Of a stretch of DNA of 47,171 nucleotides, positions 16,027-25,440 are shown in pieces. The notes beneath the pieces were generated by a model. That model did no database searches and was not told where the DNA came from. It saw only the letters and a program-made list of their open reading frames with translations. The position numbers and the translations under genes are program-made. The number at the start of each line of letters is the position of its first letter. Positions within the stretch are counted from its first letter, which is position 1. The DNA comes from Oscillospiraceae bacterium (lineage in GTDB: Bacteria; Bacillota; Clostridia; Oscillospirales; CAG-272). Location: NCBI GenBank assembly GCA_015063805.1, contig SVTK01000019.1:1-47171 (forward strand). Reading direction: 5' to 3'.

Positions 16027-16950
16027 ATGGAAACTGTAGTAAACTTCATCAAGCAATATGTGATCAATCCAATTTTGGCGATCACACTTGTGGATATTCT
16101 TGATATCGTGCTTTTGGCCTTCCTGTTTTACTTTGTTTACCGCTTTATTCGTGATCGCCGTGCGGGTAAAGTGGCCTTGGGTGTGCTGTTGATTTTGTTT
16201 ATCCTCATCATCAGTTCGGCCTTTGAGATGCATGCCATTAACTTCGTGCTTGAGAATTTCTATCAAGTGGGGATTATGGCCCTGCTGATTGTTTTCCAGC
16301 CCGAACTGCGTGCCGCCCTGGAGAAGGTGGGAGCCACCCCTATGGCCGGTCTGAAAAATATCGCCGAACAGAAGGATGCCGAGCAGACCGCCGAGGCCAT
16401 CAGCGCGATTGCCGATGCTGCCTGTGCGCTGTCCCGGGAGAAGACCGGTGCACTGATTGTCATTGAACGCAGCACGAAGCTTGGGGAATACATCAAGAGC
16501 GGCGTGGTGGTCAATGCCCAGATCAGTTCCTTCCTGCTGCGCAATATTTTTTTCAACAAGGCTCCCCTCCATGACGGTGCGGTTATCGTTCGTGACTACC
16601 GTGTCTATGCCGCGGGCTGTTTTCTTCCTCTGTCCACCCATACGGATATTGTCAAGGACCTGGGGACCCGCCACCGTGCTGCGATCGGTATGAGTGAGAT
16701 CAGTGATGCTGTGGTGATCGTGGTCTCGGAGGAGACGGGAACCATATCCCTGGCATATGAGGGAACGCTTCGCCGTAATTTTTCCTACCGCACCTTGAAG
16801 CAGGCCCTGCTTTCCATTCTGGATCCGGGTGGAAACACCAAAGGGCAGGGCGGAGGGCGCCCCCATCTTCGTTTCGGTCGGAACAAGACCGAGAATGTTT
16901 CAACTTCCGGTGATCGGCAGAATGAACAATCCCAGGCAAAGGAGGAATGA
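16027..16950 (+). CDS. cdaA: Diadenylate cyclase CdaA
   Basis: CdaA makes c-di-AMP from two ATP at the membrane. The 307-residue protein has three N-terminal helices (about residues 10-90) and a DAC domain with the nucleotide motifs LHDGAVIV (Asp183-Gly184-Ala185) and TRHRAAIG (Arg215-His216-Arg217). A charged, low-complexity tail of about 45 residues follows. A purine-rich AAGGCGG site lies upstream of the ATG. It is followed after three bases by the cdaR gene, the usual pairing. The third partner, glmM, is not present at this locus. Confidence 0.95.
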   Translation: METVVNFIKQYVINPILAITLVDILDIVLLAFLFYFVYRFIRDRRAGKVALGVLLILFILIISSAFEMHAINFVLENFYQVGIMALLIVFQPELRAALEKVGATPMAGLKNIAEQKDAEQTAEAISAIADAACALSREKTGALIVIERSTKLGEYIKSGVVVNAQISSFLLRNIFFNKAPLHDGAVIVRDYRVYAAGCFLPLSTHTDIVKDLGTRHRAAIGMSEISDAVVIVVSEETGTISLAYEGTLRRNFSYRTLKQALLSILDPGGNTKGQGGGRPHLRFGRNKTENVSTSGDRQNEQSQAKEE

Positions 16951-16953
16951 CCG

Positions 16954-18270
16954 ATGAGACAGGACAATCAGCAGGACAAGAAGCTTGGCAGCGTATCGTC
17001 AGATCAGAATGTGCAGGTCAACGACAATTCGGACGATTATGCCGTGCGGACGGGCAGAGCGCAGGAGATTATTGCCCGCGTTCTCTGCGCCCTTGCAGCG
17101 ATTATTCTTTGGCTGTATGTCATGAGCATCGATACGCCAAACTGGGAAAAAACCTTTACCGGAATCATGGTGAATATCGAGAACGAAACACAGCTGGCTG
17201 AGAACTACAATATGTCGGTGATCAGCGGCTTCAATAACACGGTCAGTGTCACGGTCAAGGGCACCAAAAACGACGTCAACAAGTGCACCGCGGCAGATCT
17301 GACTGCCTATGTGGATCTGTTGGGCATCGACGAATCGGGACGGCATCAGCTGGCAGTCACCGCTCTGGCAGACGCAGGGCTCACGGTGGTGGACGTCTCC
17401 CCCAGTACGATTTGGGTTTACACCGATCAGATTGCCACCAAGACCGTCAAAGTTGATGTTGCTCTGTATTACCAGATCGCCACCAACTTGGGGCTCGGTA
17501 CAACCGAAACCAATATCCAGGAGGTGACGGTGGAAGGGCCGGCCGATGTGCTGGAAACCATTGCCTGCGCTCGGGCAGAGCTTGACCTGGGACAGATCAC
17601 CACCAGCATGACGCAGCGTGCTCAGCTGACCCTGGTGGATCACAATGGCAACCCTATCACCAATCCCTATGTCAAGAGTGATGCTACCAATGTGCTCGTT
17701 ACCGTTCCGGTCTTTGTCTACAAGACTGTTCCGGTTACGGTGTCGTTCAAGCATGGCTATCTCAACAGTGAGAATGCCAACGTCACCATCACGCCGTCCC
17801 AGATCACGGTGAAGGGGGATCCCCAGCTGCTGGAGGATTTTGATGTTTATCCCCTCATCGAATTGGACGACACCAAGGTGACCGACAATTACTCCCGCTT
17901 GGTTAAACTGACGCTTCCCGAAGGGATCAGCGATGCCGACAGAATCGGCAATGTTACCGTGACGGTGAACCATGTGGGCACCTCCACCAAGCCCATGACG
18001 GTGGAGACGGATGACTTCCAGGTCATCGCACCCGACGGAATGGAATACGCCTTTCCGGACGATATTTTCAACTTTGTCCTCCGCGGCCCCGATTCCCTGA
18101 TTACCCGCGTTCGGCCCGAACACATCAAAGTGACGGTGGATCTCACCCATTACGCGCAGATGAGTGGTCCGGCGGATATTCCCGTGATGATCACGCCTAC
18201 CAGCTCCTCGCTGGTCGGAAAGGTTTATGCCGAGGGCACATACAATATCCAGGTACAGCTGAACGAATGA
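16954..18270 (+). CDS. cdaR: YbbR-domain protein CdaR, regulator of CdaA
   Basis: A 438-residue membrane-anchored protein. After a polar N-terminus of about 45 residues comes one membrane helix (IIARVLCALAAIILWLYVM), then a long extracellular part with about four YbbR repeats, each with TVTVKG- or TVEGP-like strands. CdaR proteins bind CdaA and modulate c-di-AMP output. AAAGGAGG lies before the ATG. The stop overlaps the next gene's start in an ATGA arrangement, implying coupled translation. Confidence 0.9.
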   Translation: MRQDNQQDKKLGSVSSDQNVQVNDNSDDYAVRTGRAQEIIARVLCALAAIILWLYVMSIDTPNWEKTFTGIMVNIENETQLAENYNMSVISGFNNTVSVTVKGTKNDVNKCTAADLTAYVDLLGIDESGRHQLAVTALADAGLTVVDVSPSTIWVYTDQIATKTVKVDVALYYQIATNLGLGTTETNIQEVTVEGPADVLETIACARAELDLGQITTSMTQRAQLTLVDHNGNPITNPYVKSDATNVLVTVPVFVYKTVPVTVSFKHGYLNSENANVTITPSQITVKGDPQLLEDFDVYPLIELDDTKVTDNYSRLVKLTLPEGISDADRIGNVTVTVNHVGTSTKPMTVETDDFQVIAPDGMEYAFPDDIFNFVLRGPDSLITRVRPEHIKVTVDLTHYAQMSGPADIPVMITPTSSSLVGKVYAEGTYNIQVQLNE

Positions 18271-19895
18271 AACACGAAACGGTAGAATTGCTGATCTCCG
18301 ATCTGCGGATCGGAATCGATGAAACAGATGAGACGGCGGCCCTTGAGGCCGCTGTTCGCAAACGCCTGCAGAAGGCAGGCATCCGCACCCGTCCCCTGAC
18401 CTGTCGGCTGTACAAGCGCTCCATTGATGCGCGCCGGCGCGGGGGAGAGGGCATTGTCTTCGTGTGCCAGGTTATGGTGGTGCTTCCCGCCCTGAATTTG
18501 CCCTCGGCACAACGTTTGAAGGACGAAAAGATTACCCCCGTAGACCGTGAGCCCATGGTCATCACCCGGGGGAAAACGCCCCTGCGTCACGCTCCCGTGG
18601 TGGTGGGCATGGGGCCTGCCGGCCTGTTTGCCGCCCTTCTGCTGGCAGAACAGGGCTGCAGCCCGATTCTCCTCGAACGAGGTGATCCCGTGGCGGAGCG
18701 GGCCGCACGCGTTGAGGCCTTCCTGCGAGGAGGAGATCTTGATCCCGAGTCCAATGTCCAGTTCGGCGCAGGCGGTGCCGGCACCTTCTCGGACGGTAAG
18801 CTGGTGACGCGGATTCACGATCCCCTTTGCCGCTATGTGCTGGAACGGTTCCGGGAGTTCGGCGCCCCTGAGGAAATTCTCTGGCGGGCAAAGCCGCATA
18901 TTGGTACCGATCTGCTCAGAGAGGTAGTTTCCAATATGGCCGAGAAGATTATCTCTCTCGGCGGAACGATCCGCTATCGCTGCCGGCTGGAGGATATCCG
19001 CTGTGAGGCGGGAGAGGTGGTGGCCGTCACCAACTGCGGTGACATTCGCACCTCGGCGCTGATCCTGGCACCCGGCCACAGCGCAAGAGATACCTATGCC
19101 ATGCTCATGGCACGGGGCTTTGCCATCGCGCCAAAGCCTTTTTCTGTGGGGGTTCGCATTGAGCACCTGCAGGCGGATATTGACCGCGCTCTCTTCGGAG
19201 ACCTGGCGGGACATCCTGCCCTTGGCCGCGGGGAGTACGCGCTGTCCGATACCACCGGGGAGCGAGGGGTGTACACCTTCTGTATGTGTCCCGGGGGCGA
19301 GGTCATCGCGGCTGCTTCCGAGGAGGGAGGCGTGGTGGTCAACGGCATGAGTGCCCACGCAAGAGACGGCCGCAATGCCAACTCGGCGGTGGCGGTCTCA
19401 GTACAACCCGAGGACTGTGGCGGAACGGTGGAGGGAGCAATTGCCTTCCAGCGCCGCCTGGAACAGACCGCCTTCCGCGCGGGGGGCGGGGATTACTCGG
19501 TTCCCCTGCAGACGGCGGGGGATTTCCTGGCAGGAAAGCAGAGCGGACTCTGCGAGCCCGGCCGGGTGCAGCCCACCTATATGTACGGGCTGAAAAATCA
19601 AATCGTTTCGCTGGATACTGTCCTGCCCGATTTTGTCTGCGCATCGCTCCGGCGGTCTCTTCCCCTGATGGGACGCAGGCTCCGTGGGTTTGATGCACCC
19701 GATGCACTTTTGTCGGGCGTAGAGACCCGAACCTCAGCACCCCTGCGGATTCTGCGGGGGGATAACCTGCAGGCCATAGGCCATCCCTTTGTGTATCCCG
19801 CAGGGGAGGGGGCAGGCTATGCGGGAGGCATCACCAGTGCAGCGGTGGACGGGCTGCGCACTGCCCTTGCGATTTTGGCGGCCTTTGCGCCGTAA
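18267..19895 (+). CDS. FAD-dependent oxidoreductase (COG2509-type)
   Basis: A 542-residue protein of the uncharacterised FAD-dependent dehydrogenase family. An N-terminal domain of about 100 residues, rich in basic residues, precedes a Rossmann FAD site GMGPAG (residues 114-119). VQFGAGGAGTFSDGKL follows, and the C-terminal end carries the second FAD motif (PAGEGAGYAGGITSAAVDG). The natural substrate of the family is unknown; members are widespread in Clostridia near cell-wall or RNA genes. Its ATG overlaps the cdaR stop, so it belongs to the c-di-AMP operon here, replacing the glmM position. Confidence 0.85.
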   Translation: MKHETVELLISDLRIGIDETDETAALEAAVRKRLQKAGIRTRPLTCRLYKRSIDARRRGGEGIVFVCQVMVVLPALNLPSAQRLKDEKITPVDREPMVITRGKTPLRHAPVVVGMGPAGLFAALLLAEQGCSPILLERGDPVAERAARVEAFLRGGDLDPESNVQFGAGGAGTFSDGKLVTRIHDPLCRYVLERFREFGAPEEILWRAKPHIGTDLLREVVSNMAEKIISLGGTIRYRCRLEDIRCEAGEVVAVTNCGDIRTSALILAPGHSARDTYAMLMARGFAIAPKPFSVGVRIEHLQADIDRALFGDLAGHPALGRGEYALSDTTGERGVYTFCMCPGGEVIAAASEEGGVVVNGMSAHARDGRNANSAVAVSVQPEDCGGTVEGAIAFQRRLEQTAFRAGGGDYSVPLQTAGDFLAGKQSGLCEPGRVQPTYMYGLKNQIVSLDTVLPDFVCASLRRSLPLMGRRLRGFDAPDALLSGVETRTSAPLRILRGDNLQAIGHPFVYPAGEGAGYAGGITSAAVDGLRTALAILAAFAP

Positions 19896-19921
19896 TGAAG
19901 GATAGCCGGGAAAGGAAAAGC

Positions 19922-20380
19922 ATGGAAACCAAAGCAACTGTGATCGCCACAGAGGGCAAGTACGCCATTGTGGAAACCAAACGAAAATCAGCCTGTGACG
20001 GCTGTCATAAGCAAAAGGAGGGCTCTTCCTGTGCTATGTGTACTCTGATGGGGGATAAAGCGGAGCTCCGCACCCGCGCCAATAATCCCATCGGAGCCCG
20101 GGTGGGGGATGAAGTGATGATCGAAAGCCCCTCGGCGCGTGTTCTGGCGTACGGTGCGCTGGTGTTTCTGATGCCCCTGCTCCTTGGTTTGCTTGTTTAT
20201 TTTTTGTGTACCCTTGTATCTTCCTCTGAGCCGTTTCGACTCTGTGGGGCGATCCTCGCCTTCGGCGGGGCATATGTTTTTCTTTGGCTCTACTCCCGCC
20301 GTGTCATTGCGCGGCGGTGCGATGTGACCGTTACCCGCATTCTCGCCCGCCACGGAGACCGGGAGGATGCATATCAATGA
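19922..20380 (+). CDS. RseC/SoxR-reducing-system family membrane protein
   Basis: A 152-residue protein. The N-terminal half carries four cysteines in two CxxC pairs (Cys25/Cys28 and Cys37/Cys40, CDGC and CAMC) likely to bind a metal or an Fe-S cluster. Two membrane helices follow (about residues 76-98 and 102-122), then a basic cytoplasmic tail. This is the RseC/RsxC-associated architecture; in Gram-positive bacteria the family is linked to Rnf or redox complexes but its role is unclear. I start at 19922 (AAAGGA upstream) rather than at 19895, which overlaps the preceding stop but lacks a ribosome binding site. Confidence 0.8.
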   Translation: METKATVIATEGKYAIVETKRKSACDGCHKQKEGSSCAMCTLMGDKAELRTRANNPIGARVGDEVMIESPSARVLAYGALVFLMPLLLGLLVYFLCTLVSSSEPFRLCGAILAFGGAYVFLWLYSRRVIARRCDVTVTRILARHGDREDAYQ

Positions 20381-20418
20381 GAAAGGAGCACGTTCTGCGT
20401 GCCAGTCGATAGATCATG
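20381..20418 (+). promoter_or_regulatory. Unusual recJ translation start: distant Shine-Dalgarno and hairpin
   Basis: GAAAGGAG (20381-20388) is 27 bases from the only possible recJ ATG (20416), because an in-frame TAG at 20410 blocks any earlier start. A 5-bp hairpin, GCACG at 20388-20392 with CGTGC at 20398-20402, lies between them. Folding it would shorten the gap to about 13 bases. Confidence 0.4.
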
Positions 20419-22662
20419 AATACGAAATTGAAAGGCCCCGCCTCTGAGCCGAATCGGAAGTGCTGGCGGCTGCGTTATTCCGACGCACCGACAGCCGATC
20501 GGGATGTGGAGGTTCTGGCAGACGCTCTTCAGCTGCATCCCCTTACCGCAAAGCTGTTGATCAACCGGGGGTATACCACCCCCGACACAGCCACTGCATT
20601 TATCCGCAATGAAGCAACGCTTCTCCATGACCCCTTTCTGCTGTGTGACATGGAGAAGGCGGTGGAGCGGATTACTGCGGCCCTCTCTGAGAAGGAGCGC
20701 ATCGTCATTTACGGCGACTATGACGTGGACGGTGTGACGGCGGTGAGTACCCTTTACCTATATCTGCGGGATTGCGGTGCGGATGTGCACTATTACATAC
20801 CCAGCCGCAGCAAGGAGGGGTACGGCCTCTCCGCTGCAGCCATTGATCGGCTGGCGGCTGAAGGCACCCGGTTGATTGTTACGGTGGATACCGGCATCAC
20901 TGCCATTGATGAAACCAAATATGCTTCTTCCCTTGGCATCGACATGGTGGTCACCGATCACCATGAATGCCGTCCCGAACTGCCCGAAGCCTGCGCGGTG
21001 GTCAATCCCCGCCGTGTGGATTCCACCTATCCCTTTGGGGAACTGGCAGGGGTCGGGGTGGTGTTCAAGCTGATCTGCGCGCTTGCTCTGCATGACGGAC
21101 GCGCCCGGGGCAGAGAGGATATCGATGTCATCCGGGAAATCAGCTATACCTATGCCGATCTTACCGCCATCGGCACTATCGCCGATGTCATGCCCCTGCG
21201 GGATGAGAACCGTCTCATCGTCAGCCTTGGCCTTCGCCTGGCTTCCGAGCGGAAGCGGGTGGGGCTGGCGGCACTGATCGACGCCGCCTCTGCCGGAAAC
21301 CCCGATGTGCGGCCCGCTTCGGCAACCACCAATCCGCCCAAGCCTGTGATCAAACAGAAAAAGATCACCTCCGGATTCATTGGCTTTTCCATCGCCCCCC
21401 GGATCAATGCCGCCGGCCGCATCAGTGACGCTTCCATTGCGGTGGAGCTCTTCCTGACGGAGGACCCCCAGCGCGCAGCAGAGCTTGCGCAGGAGCTGTG
21501 CGAGATCAACCGCCGCCGTCAGATCGAGGAAAACCGTATCGCCGAGCAGGCATACGAAATGATCGAGAAGACCCATGATTTCTCCCGCGACCGGGTGATC
21601 GTGCTGGACCATGACGACTGGCAGCAGGGCATCATCGGGATCGTTTCCTCCCGTGTCACCGAGAAGTATGGCCTGCCCTCCATCCTGATCTCCTTTGATG
21701 GGGTTCAGGGCCTATATCCTTCCCCCGATGATCCCGGAAAGGGATCGGGCAGGAGCGTGAAGGGACTGAACCTGGTGCACGCCCTCACCGCCTGTGATGA
21801 CCTTTTGGTGAAATTTGGCGGGCATGAGCTGGCGGCCGGTCTGACTGTCTCCCGGGGCAACCTGGAGGCCTTCCGCACCCGCATCAATGACTACGCCAGG
21901 GATCACCTGGGTGAAGAGGATATGAAGACCACCCTGGAAGCCGAGTGCGAGGTGGAGATGAAGGAGCTGACCCTGGAACAGGCGGCTGAACTGTATCTGC
22001 TTGAGCCCTACGGCATTTCCAATCCTGTTCCCGCTTTTGTCCTGCGGAATGTGGAGTTGGTGCGTGTCACCCCCATTGGGGCAGGGAAGCATACCCGCCT
22101 GTCGGTCAAGCACGGAGAGACGGTGCTGACCGCCATGTGCTTCGGTTCGCCCGCCGCCCATTTCCCCTATGCTGAGGGGGATCATGTGGACCTGCTTTTC
22201 AACCTTGACATCAACGAATATCAGAACGTGAAAAGCGTCCAGCTCATCGTCCGGGACCTGCATCAGAGTGAGGGCTACCTGAATGAACAGACCCGGCTTG
22301 CTGCCCGCTACGCGGAGATCGCGGCCGGAGGGGAATATACCGCAGAAGAGGATGTGTATCCCGAGCGAGATGATTTCGCTGAGGTATATACCACCATCCG
22401 CCGGGAATACCGCTTGGGACACGATGTGCTGTCCCTGCGGACTTTGGGTATTGTGGTTAATCAGCGCAGTACCCGGCGCATCAATCCCATCAAACTGAAG
22501 TTTATTGTGCGTATCCTGCAGGAAATGCACATTTTGGATATTGAGGAGATTGCTCATGATCGCTATCGGTTTGAGCTGATCTTCAATGCGGGCAAGATCA
22601 ACCTGGAAAAATCCTCGATTCTGCACCGCCTTAAGGCACAGCTTACCGACCGACTGAAATAA
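20416..22662 (+). CDS. recJ: Single-stranded-DNA-specific exonuclease RecJ
   Basis: RecJ degrades single-stranded DNA 5' to 3' in recombination and repair. The 748-residue protein has the DHH-family motifs in order: DYDVDG at residues 101-106, VDTG, and TDHHE with Asp181-His182-His183. A DHHA1 domain follows, with KFGGHELAAG. A C-terminal OB-like domain and a long extension of about 150 residues with a winged-helix-like end (residues about 650-745) make it longer than E. coli RecJ, as in many Clostridia. It lies between the RseC-like gene and relA. Confidence 0.95.
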   Translation: MNTKLKGPASEPNRKCWRLRYSDAPTADRDVEVLADALQLHPLTAKLLINRGYTTPDTATAFIRNEATLLHDPFLLCDMEKAVERITAALSEKERIVIYGDYDVDGVTAVSTLYLYLRDCGADVHYYIPSRSKEGYGLSAAAIDRLAAEGTRLIVTVDTGITAIDETKYASSLGIDMVVTDHHECRPELPEACAVVNPRRVDSTYPFGELAGVGVVFKLICALALHDGRARGREDIDVIREISYTYADLTAIGTIADVMPLRDENRLIVSLGLRLASERKRVGLAALIDAASAGNPDVRPASATTNPPKPVIKQKKITSGFIGFSIAPRINAAGRISDASIAVELFLTEDPQRAAELAQELCEINRRRQIEENRIAEQAYEMIEKTHDFSRDRVIVLDHDDWQQGIIGIVSSRVTEKYGLPSILISFDGVQGLYPSPDDPGKGSGRSVKGLNLVHALTACDDLLVKFGGHELAAGLTVSRGNLEAFRTRINDYARDHLGEEDMKTTLEAECEVEMKELTLEQAAELYLLEPYGISNPVPAFVLRNVELVRVTPIGAGKHTRLSVKHGETVLTAMCFGSPAAHFPYAEGDHVDLLFNLDINEYQNVKSVQLIVRDLHQSEGYLNEQTRLAARYAEIAAGGEYTAEEDVYPERDDFAEVYTTIRREYRLGHDVLSLRTLGIVVNQRSTRRINPIKLKFIVRILQEMHILDIEEIAHDRYRFELIFNAGKINLEKSSILHRLKAQLTDRLK

Positions 22663-22704
22663 ACACTCTCCAAGGGGCTATTGGCCACGGAAAGGAAATC
22701 GCAT

Positions 22705-24945
22705 ATGTTCACCGAACCGGAGGAGAAATATACAGATATCAAGCGCCTGCTTGATATCCTGACTGCAACCGGAAAAAACTATAACTTAGACAAGATCAAA
22801 GAGGCCTACCTCTATGCCGCGCAGCTGCATGAGGGACAGTTCCGCGTCAGCGGCGAGCCCTATATTTCCCACCCCATCGCGGTGGCGGAGATTGTTGCCG
22901 GGCTTGAGCTGGACGGGGACTCCATCTGTGCCGCTCTGCTCCACGACACCGTGGAGGACTGCGCCGATAAAACCGACCTGAAGGTCATCCGCGAGCGTTT
23001 TGGCGACACCGTTGCTGAGCTGGTGGACGGCCTGACCAAAATTGTTCAGCTGCAGGTGGAGGATAAGGAAGAGGCCCACATTGAGAACCTGCGCAAGATG
23101 CTCCTTGCCATGTCCCGGGACGTGCGAGTCATTTTCATCAAGCTCTGTGACCGCCTGCACAATATGCGCACTCTCAGCGTCAAAAAGGACAGCAAGCGCC
23201 GCATGACGGCGCTGGAGACCATGCAGGTCTACGCCCCCTTGGCACACCGCCTGGGTATGCAGCGCATTAAGCAGGAGCTGGAAAACCTCAGCCTGTCCTA
23301 CCTTGACCCAATCGGCTATGAGGAGGTCAAGCATGACATCGAGAAGAAGTACGGCGCAAACCAGAACTTCATCGAAAACGTCCGGGCACAGGTGGACGAA
23401 AATCTGCGGCAGAACAACGTGCACTTCACCCTGGAGGGCCGTATCAAGTCGGTCTACAGTATCTACCGCAAGATGTACAATCAGAATAAGTCCTTTGACG
23501 AGATCTACGACTTCTATGCCCTGCGCATCATCGTGGATACCGAGCTGGAGTGTTACACCTGCCTGGGCCTGATCCATGAGATGTTCAACTCCATCCCCGG
23601 CCGTTTCAAGGACTATATCTCCACCCCCAAGCCCAATATGTACCGCTCTCTGCATACCAGCGTTATCGGCCGTGACGGTATCCCCTTTGAGGTGCAGATC
23701 CGTACCTGGGAGATGCACCATATCGCCGAGTACGGTATCGCTGCCCACTGGAAATATAAATCAGGTGAGCGCAGCAAAGAGGAGATCGACAAGAAGCTGG
23801 AGTGGATCGCACGCCTCATCGAAACCGAGGACGGAGCCCGTGACCCCGATGAGTTCATGCAGGCCATCAAAACCGATATTTTCCACGATGAAACCTTCAT
23901 CTTCACCCCCAAGGGCGATGTGATCGCCCTGCCGCAGGGAGCCACCGTCATCGACTTCGCCTATGCCATTCACTCGGCGGTGGGCAACAAAATGATCGGC
24001 GCCAAGATCAACGGCATGATTGTGCCCATTGACCGCGTGCCCCAGAACGGCGAGATCGTGGAGATCATGACCTCCTCCGCTTCCCGCGGCCCCAGCCGAG
24101 ACTGGCTGAAGATCGTCAAGACCAGTGAAGCCCGCTCCAAGATCCGTCAGTGGTTCAAGAAGGAACGCCGTGCCGATAATATCGTGCTTGGCCGTTCCAT
24201 GATCGAGAGCGAGATGAAGCGCTTCGGCCGTCAGTCCACCGAGGCACAGCGGCTGGAGATCGTGACCAATGTGGCCCACCGCATCGGTATCCAGGAGGCG
24301 GATGACCTCTATAATACCATCGGCTACGGCGGCCTGTCGGTATCCAAGCTGGTGACCAAGCTCCGGGATGAATTTGACCGGGTAGTGGGGGTTCCCGAGA
24401 CAACCGCGGCCCCCGGCCATGCCGAGCAGATGCAGGCGGCGGCCAAGAAGCAAGCTAGCAAGAACATCAAAAACAACAGCGGGATCATTGTGGACGGCGA
24501 GCGCGGCTGTCAGGTCAAGTTTGCCAAGTGCTGCAATCCGCTGCCGGGGGATCCTGTCGTTGGCTTTATTACCAAGGGCTTCGGCATCTCCATTCATAAG
24601 CAGGACTGCCCCAATGTCCGCAGCAGCCGCACCTCTCCCGAGAATGCGGTGCGCTGGGTGGATGCCCGCTGGGATGACAGCTTTGATATGCGCAGCGGCA
24701 CCAGCGTCTTCGAGGCCCACCTGCAGATCCATGCCCATGACCGCAATCTCCTGCTGGCCGATGTTACCCTGGCCTTGGCCGATATGAAAGTGGCCATCAT
24801 GAACATCTTTTCCCAAAAGGCAGGAGAAGGCCGCGTGATCCTCAATATTACCGTCAGCTGTAAAAACCGTGAGCACTATGACTCCATTGTGTCCCGCCTG
24901 AAGGGCATCAACGATGTCATCGACGTGGTGCGCGGCTTTTCGTGA
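22705..24945 (+). CDS. relA: Bifunctional (p)ppGpp synthetase/hydrolase
   Basis: This 746-residue Rel protein makes and breaks the stringent-response alarmone. The HD hydrolase domain includes His80-Asp81 of HDTVED. The synthetase has RIKSVYSIYRKM and PKPNMYRSLHTSV, typical of an active enzyme. The TGS domain starts at TPKGDVIALPQGATVIDFAYAIH (split motif), and a zinc-finger-like AKCCNPLPGD and a C-terminal ACT domain follow. I start at ATG 22705 with AAAGGAAA upstream; a TTG at 22681 precedes that site. It sits between recJ and dtd, a common clostridial order, though no apt gene is present between recJ and relA. Confidence 0.96.
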   Translation: MFTEPEEKYTDIKRLLDILTATGKNYNLDKIKEAYLYAAQLHEGQFRVSGEPYISHPIAVAEIVAGLELDGDSICAALLHDTVEDCADKTDLKVIRERFGDTVAELVDGLTKIVQLQVEDKEEAHIENLRKMLLAMSRDVRVIFIKLCDRLHNMRTLSVKKDSKRRMTALETMQVYAPLAHRLGMQRIKQELENLSLSYLDPIGYEEVKHDIEKKYGANQNFIENVRAQVDENLRQNNVHFTLEGRIKSVYSIYRKMYNQNKSFDEIYDFYALRIIVDTELECYTCLGLIHEMFNSIPGRFKDYISTPKPNMYRSLHTSVIGRDGIPFEVQIRTWEMHHIAEYGIAAHWKYKSGERSKEEIDKKLEWIARLIETEDGARDPDEFMQAIKTDIFHDETFIFTPKGDVIALPQGATVIDFAYAIHSAVGNKMIGAKINGMIVPIDRVPQNGEIVEIMTSSASRGPSRDWLKIVKTSEARSKIRQWFKKERRADNIVLGRSMIESEMKRFGRQSTEAQRLEIVTNVAHRIGIQEADDLYNTIGYGGLSVSKLVTKLRDEFDRVVGVPETTAAPGHAEQMQAAAKKQASKNIKNNSGIIVDGERGCQVKFAKCCNPLPGDPVVGFITKGFGISIHKQDCPNVRSSRTSPENAVRWVDARWDDSFDMRSGTSVFEAHLQIHAHDRNLLLADVTLALADMKVAIMNIFSQKAGEGRVILNITVSCKNREHYDSIVSRLKGINDVIDVVRGFS

Positions 24946-24970
24946 TGCAGACTGAAAAGGAAGATAAATT

Positions 24971-25429
24971 ATGATCGCATTGATCCAACGTGTCAGTACG
25001 GCCCGGGTGGCCGTTGACGGAGAGACTGTCGGTGCCTGCGGCCGGGGCTATCTGGTGCTCCTTGGCGTGGCCGAAACCGACGAAGAGAGCGATATCGCCC
25101 GGCTGGGGGATAAGCTGCTCAAACTCCGGATTTTCGCTGACGAAAACGGAAAAATGAACCGTTCTATTCTTGATGTGGGCGGGGAAGCCCTGGTGGTGTC
25201 CCAGTTTACGCTGATGGCCAATTACAGCCATGGCAACCGCCCCGAGTTTTTTGCCGCCGCTCACCCCGAGAAGGCGGAACGGTTTTACGAGGCCTTTGTG
25301 GCCCACCTGCGCCGCAGTCTTTCCCACGTGGGAACAGGCAGCTTTGGCGCACATATGGAGGTCAGTCTCACCAATGACGGCCCCGTGACCATTATTTTGG
25401 ACAGCAACCGACTAAAGAAAAAGGATTAA
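24971..25429 (+). CDS. dtd: D-aminoacyl-tRNA deacylase
   Basis: Dtd hydrolyses D-amino acids (and glycine mischarged on tRNA-Ala) from tRNA. The 152-residue length is normal. The start MIALIQRVSTARV and the two active-site motifs, SQFTLMA and the GPVTI near the C-terminus, are conserved. An AAAAGGAAG site precedes the ATG, 25 bases after relA. Confidence 0.95.
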   Translation: MIALIQRVSTARVAVDGETVGACGRGYLVLLGVAETDEESDIARLGDKLLKLRIFADENGKMNRSILDVGGEALVVSQFTLMANYSHGNRPEFFAAAHPEKAERFYEAFVAHLRRSLSHVGTGSFGAHMEVSLTNDGPVTIILDSNRLKKKD

Positions 25430-25440
25430 GGAACATCGCC

